From NCBI GenBank assembly GCA_965261535.1, contig OZ253469.1, positions 3,410,001-3,474,000 of the forward strand: DNA of 64,000 bases. Reading direction: 5' to 3'. The position numbers and the translations under genes were made by a program. The DNA is from VXNE01 sp965261535 (GTDB lineage Bacteria; Pseudomonadota; Gammaproteobacteria; Pseudomonadales; Azotimanducaceae). Of this stretch, positions 62,216-64,000 are shown piece by piece (position 1 is the first letter of the stretch; each line of letters begins with the position of its first letter). Under the pieces are notes generated by a model that ran no database searches, had not been told where the DNA came from, and was given only the letters and a program-made list of their open reading frames with translations.

Positions 62216-63345
62216 TTGACGCGCTACATGGCGGAGAAGCGCCTGCGGCAGCGCGAGGCGGCCGAGCGGCTGGGGCTGAGCGTCCGTCAGGTGAAGCGGC
62301 TGCTGGCGCGCTACCGCGAGCGGGGGCCGTCGGGTCTGGTTTCGGGGCGCCGAGGCAAGCCGTCGAACAACGCCATGGCGCAAGCGGCGCGGCGCGAGGC
62401 GATGGAACTGGTGCGCGAGCGCCACCCGGACTTCGCCCGCGAGAAGCTGGTGGAGGAGCACGGTCATCGGCTGTCGGTGGAGACGCTGCGCCAGTGGATG
62501 ATCGCGGATGGCCTGTGGCGGGCGAAGGCGCGGCGGGCGATGCGGGTGCACCAGAGCCGTCCGCGGCGGGAGTGCGTGGGGGACCTGGTTCGAGGATCGC
62601 GGGCCGACGTGCGTGCTCATCGTGTACGTCGATGACGCGACGACGCGGCCGCTGGCGACGGGGTTCTTCGCCGAGGAGACGACCGCGGCGCACATGAAGA
62701 CGACGCGGGCGCATCTGGCGGCCCACGGCCGGCCGGTGGCGTACTACTCGGACCGCCACAGCGTGTTTCGGGTCAACAAGAAGGACAGGGAGGACGAGCT
62801 GACGCAGTTCTCGCGGGCTTTGCGGACGCTGGATATCGCGGCGATCCACGCGCGCAGCCCGCAAGCGAAGGGACGCGTCGAACGGGCGAACAAAACGCTC
62901 GGGACCGGCTGGTGAAGGAGATGCGGCTGCGCGGCATCTCCGACATGGCGGCGGGCAATGCCTATCTGCCGGAGTTCATGGCGGACTTCAACCGGCGTTT
63001 CGCGGTGGCGCCGCGGAGCCCGGAAGACGCCCACCGCGCGGTTCTGCGCGACGCGGAGGAGCTGGACCTGATTTTTTGCGAGCACCACCGGCGCAAGCTG
63101 ACGAAGAACCTGACCATCAGGTTCGAGTGCCGCGAGTACCAGGCGACGGGCCGGGGCAGGGGGTATCGCCCGCGCGGCGCGGAGGTGACGGCGTGCAAGG
63201 CCTTCGACGGCTCGGCGACGGTGCTGCGCGAAGGCCGCGAGCTGCCGGCGCGGCTGCTGGCCCGGGGCGAGGAGCCGATTCCGCTGGAGGACGGCAAGAC
63301 CGTGCGCGAGCGCGGCGGCCGGAGGATGAAGCCGCGAGCGCCGGC
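62216..63345 (+). pseudogene. integrase-core transposase (ISNCY-like), broken
   Basis: Three frames together give one transposase. Frame 1 (62216-62570): REAAERLGLSVRQVKRLLAR, ARREAMELVRERHPDFARE. Frame 2 (62590-62905): DRGPTCVLIVYVDDATTRPL, YYSDRHSVFRVNK, IHARSPQAKGRVERANKTL. Frame 3 (62905-63345): VKEMRLRGISDMAAGNAYLP, FMADFNRRFAVAP. Between frames 1 and 2 the segment that carries the first catalytic Asp is deleted; a single base is missing near 62897. The element is dead. Its left end may be TGTCCTTTCG at 62143. Confidence 0.85.
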
Positions 63346-63578
63346 GAACGCGCCGTGGACTTGTGGACGAGTCCCGCGGACCGGCGCGCGCCCTTCGGGG
63401 CGTGTGGACAGCCCGTGGACAACGCGCTCGGCCGACTCGCCATCGATCAGGCGTTGCCGCCGCGCGTTGCCCACCGGCTGCCCACACTCGCGCGCCTCTC
63501 GCCCACAACCCCACAGCTCAAGCAACAAGGTTTTCTTCTCGAAAAAGAGGGGAAGGCCCGAACCGCAAAAAGGGGACA
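63327..63578 (+). mobile_element. terminal region of the ISNCY-like element
   Basis: Non-coding end ending in GGGGACA (63572-63578), rich in short GTGGAC/CCCACA motifs. It is the direct homologue of the solo end at 34876-35117. The following 63579-63900 shows no gene. Confidence 0.78.
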
Positions 63579-63929
63579 TTTCGAGCCACTTGCGCTGTAC
63601 GGAGAGCCATGAAAAAACAACGACTTGCGGGCCACCGATCTTTTCTTTACCCCAAGAAACGCCGCATTTCGGACGTTTTCCGACCTCACGGGCCTTGAAT
63701 CCGAGATTTCCACCCCAACGCCCCGTGATTACCCCAAGCCGTCGAAGTAGGAATAATTCGCATTTGGACACCGTGAAGACCCCACAACGACCAGTTTGAC
63801 CATCTGTCGCGCCCCCGCACGCCTCGCCGAGGCTCTGATTGCTGGGCAACCGGCCGCAATCCGGCGAGGTCCGCCAAAAACCCCTACAGCGCAAGTGCCT
63901 CATTTCAACTTTGGGTTGACAAAAACGTT

Positions 63930-63958
63930 TTGCGCACGTGCGCTCCAAGCGCTATAGT
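63930..63958 (+). promoter_or_regulatory. promoter with 12-bp palindrome
   Basis: TTGCGC (63930-63935), 17 bp, TATAGT (63953-63958) fits a sigma70-type promoter close to the ATG at 63967. The perfect palindrome GCGCACGTGCGC (63932-63943) lies inside it, a good place for a repressor. Confidence 0.45.
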
Positions 63959-63966
63959 CTCCAACT

Positions 63967-64000
63967 ATGGAAATGCTGGGTCGAATCATCGCAGCCGTTT
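63967..64000 (+). CDS. 5' end of an unknown gene (partial)
   Basis: ATG GAA ATG CTG GGT opens a frame reading MEMLGRIIAAV to the window edge. There are only eight bases between the -10 box and the ATG, so the message may be leaderless or start at the second ATG (63973). Function cannot be judged. Confidence 0.4.
   Translation, partial: MEMLGRIIAAV

Noticed and set aside
63916..63958. TTGACA as -35 box for the last gene
   Set aside because: It is 31 bp from TATAGT, too far for one promoter; TTGCGC at 63930 has the right spacing.

Overview
The window looks like chromosomal DNA of an uncultured gammaproteobacterium with high GC. Evidence is the lnt-leuS-lptE-holA order at the left edge (outer-membrane and lipoprotein biogenesis next to replication), an aroQ-accB(remnant)-prmA order, coq7 for ubiquinone synthesis, purHD, and aerobic-type cobST. 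Core genes lie between many insertion sequences, toxin-antitoxin genes and decayed genes. This resembles a genome in active reduction, as in some host-associated lineages; that lifestyle is inference. I saw no rRNA, tRNA or CRISPR array.

Layout. 1-5.6 kb: housekeeping operon (lnt 3' end, an unusual leuS, lptE, holA), then a membrane-anchored protein of unknown role. 5.6-9.7 kb: a minus-strand operon with a MotA/ExbB-type channel subunit, a MotB-like protein whose periplasmic part is a Cys-Pro spacer plus a vWA domain, and a large glycine-rich lipoprotein. This is the best candidate for an undescribed system. 9.7-15.9 kb: accessory DNA with an IS630 relic, an EF-hand-like protein, a Pif1-WYL helicase, a two-gene DUF7662 membrane-protein operon, and a relic of a Mu-like terminase. 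16-26 kb: catabolic genes (enolase-superfamily enzyme, epoxide hydrolase, TauD-type dioxygenase, CoA-transferase), a PIN/Phd toxin-antitoxin pair, a very large ABC-permease/peptidase-like/golvesin-domain fusion, an ankyrin lipoprotein and a DUF427 protein.

26-36.7 kb: a complete insertion sequence (26464-28608; 18-bp inverted repeats, perfect 9-bp target duplication) that carries a DNA adenine methyltransferase coupled to its transposase; isovaleryl-CoA dehydrogenase; then a segment between two ~225-bp copies of the cobS upstream region. That segment holds a ppc relic, a truncated thioesterase, a cyclic-nucleotide-gated patatin lipase, a GPP34 protein, a solo IS end and a lower-GC three-gene GIY-YIG cassette. 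36.8-42.9 kb: cobS, cobT, vsr, NUDIX, aroQ, an accBC deletion scar, frameshifted prmA and a truncated zinc-ribbon protein. 42.8-45.6 kb: a wrecked darTG toxin-antitoxin locus split by an IS3-family element.

45.7-49 kb: an exported peptidase-like hydrolase coupled to a two-gene ABC exporter. 49-54.7 kb: an orphan antitoxin, purH, purD, a double cyclic-nucleotide-like protein and a RES-Xre toxin-antitoxin pair. 55.3-60.3 kb: small metabolic genes (YaiI, Coq7, glyoxalase-like, OsmC, DUF72, exported protein, SDR). 60.3-64 kb: two decayed IS elements and the first codons of a new gene.

A family of GC-rich repeats built from the palindrome GCGAGGGG-N3-CCCCTCGC occurs at four sites (26.4, 31.5, 39.6, 53.4 kb). 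Two long copies begin at the stop codon of a gene, and a third site has overwritten the 3' end of cobT.
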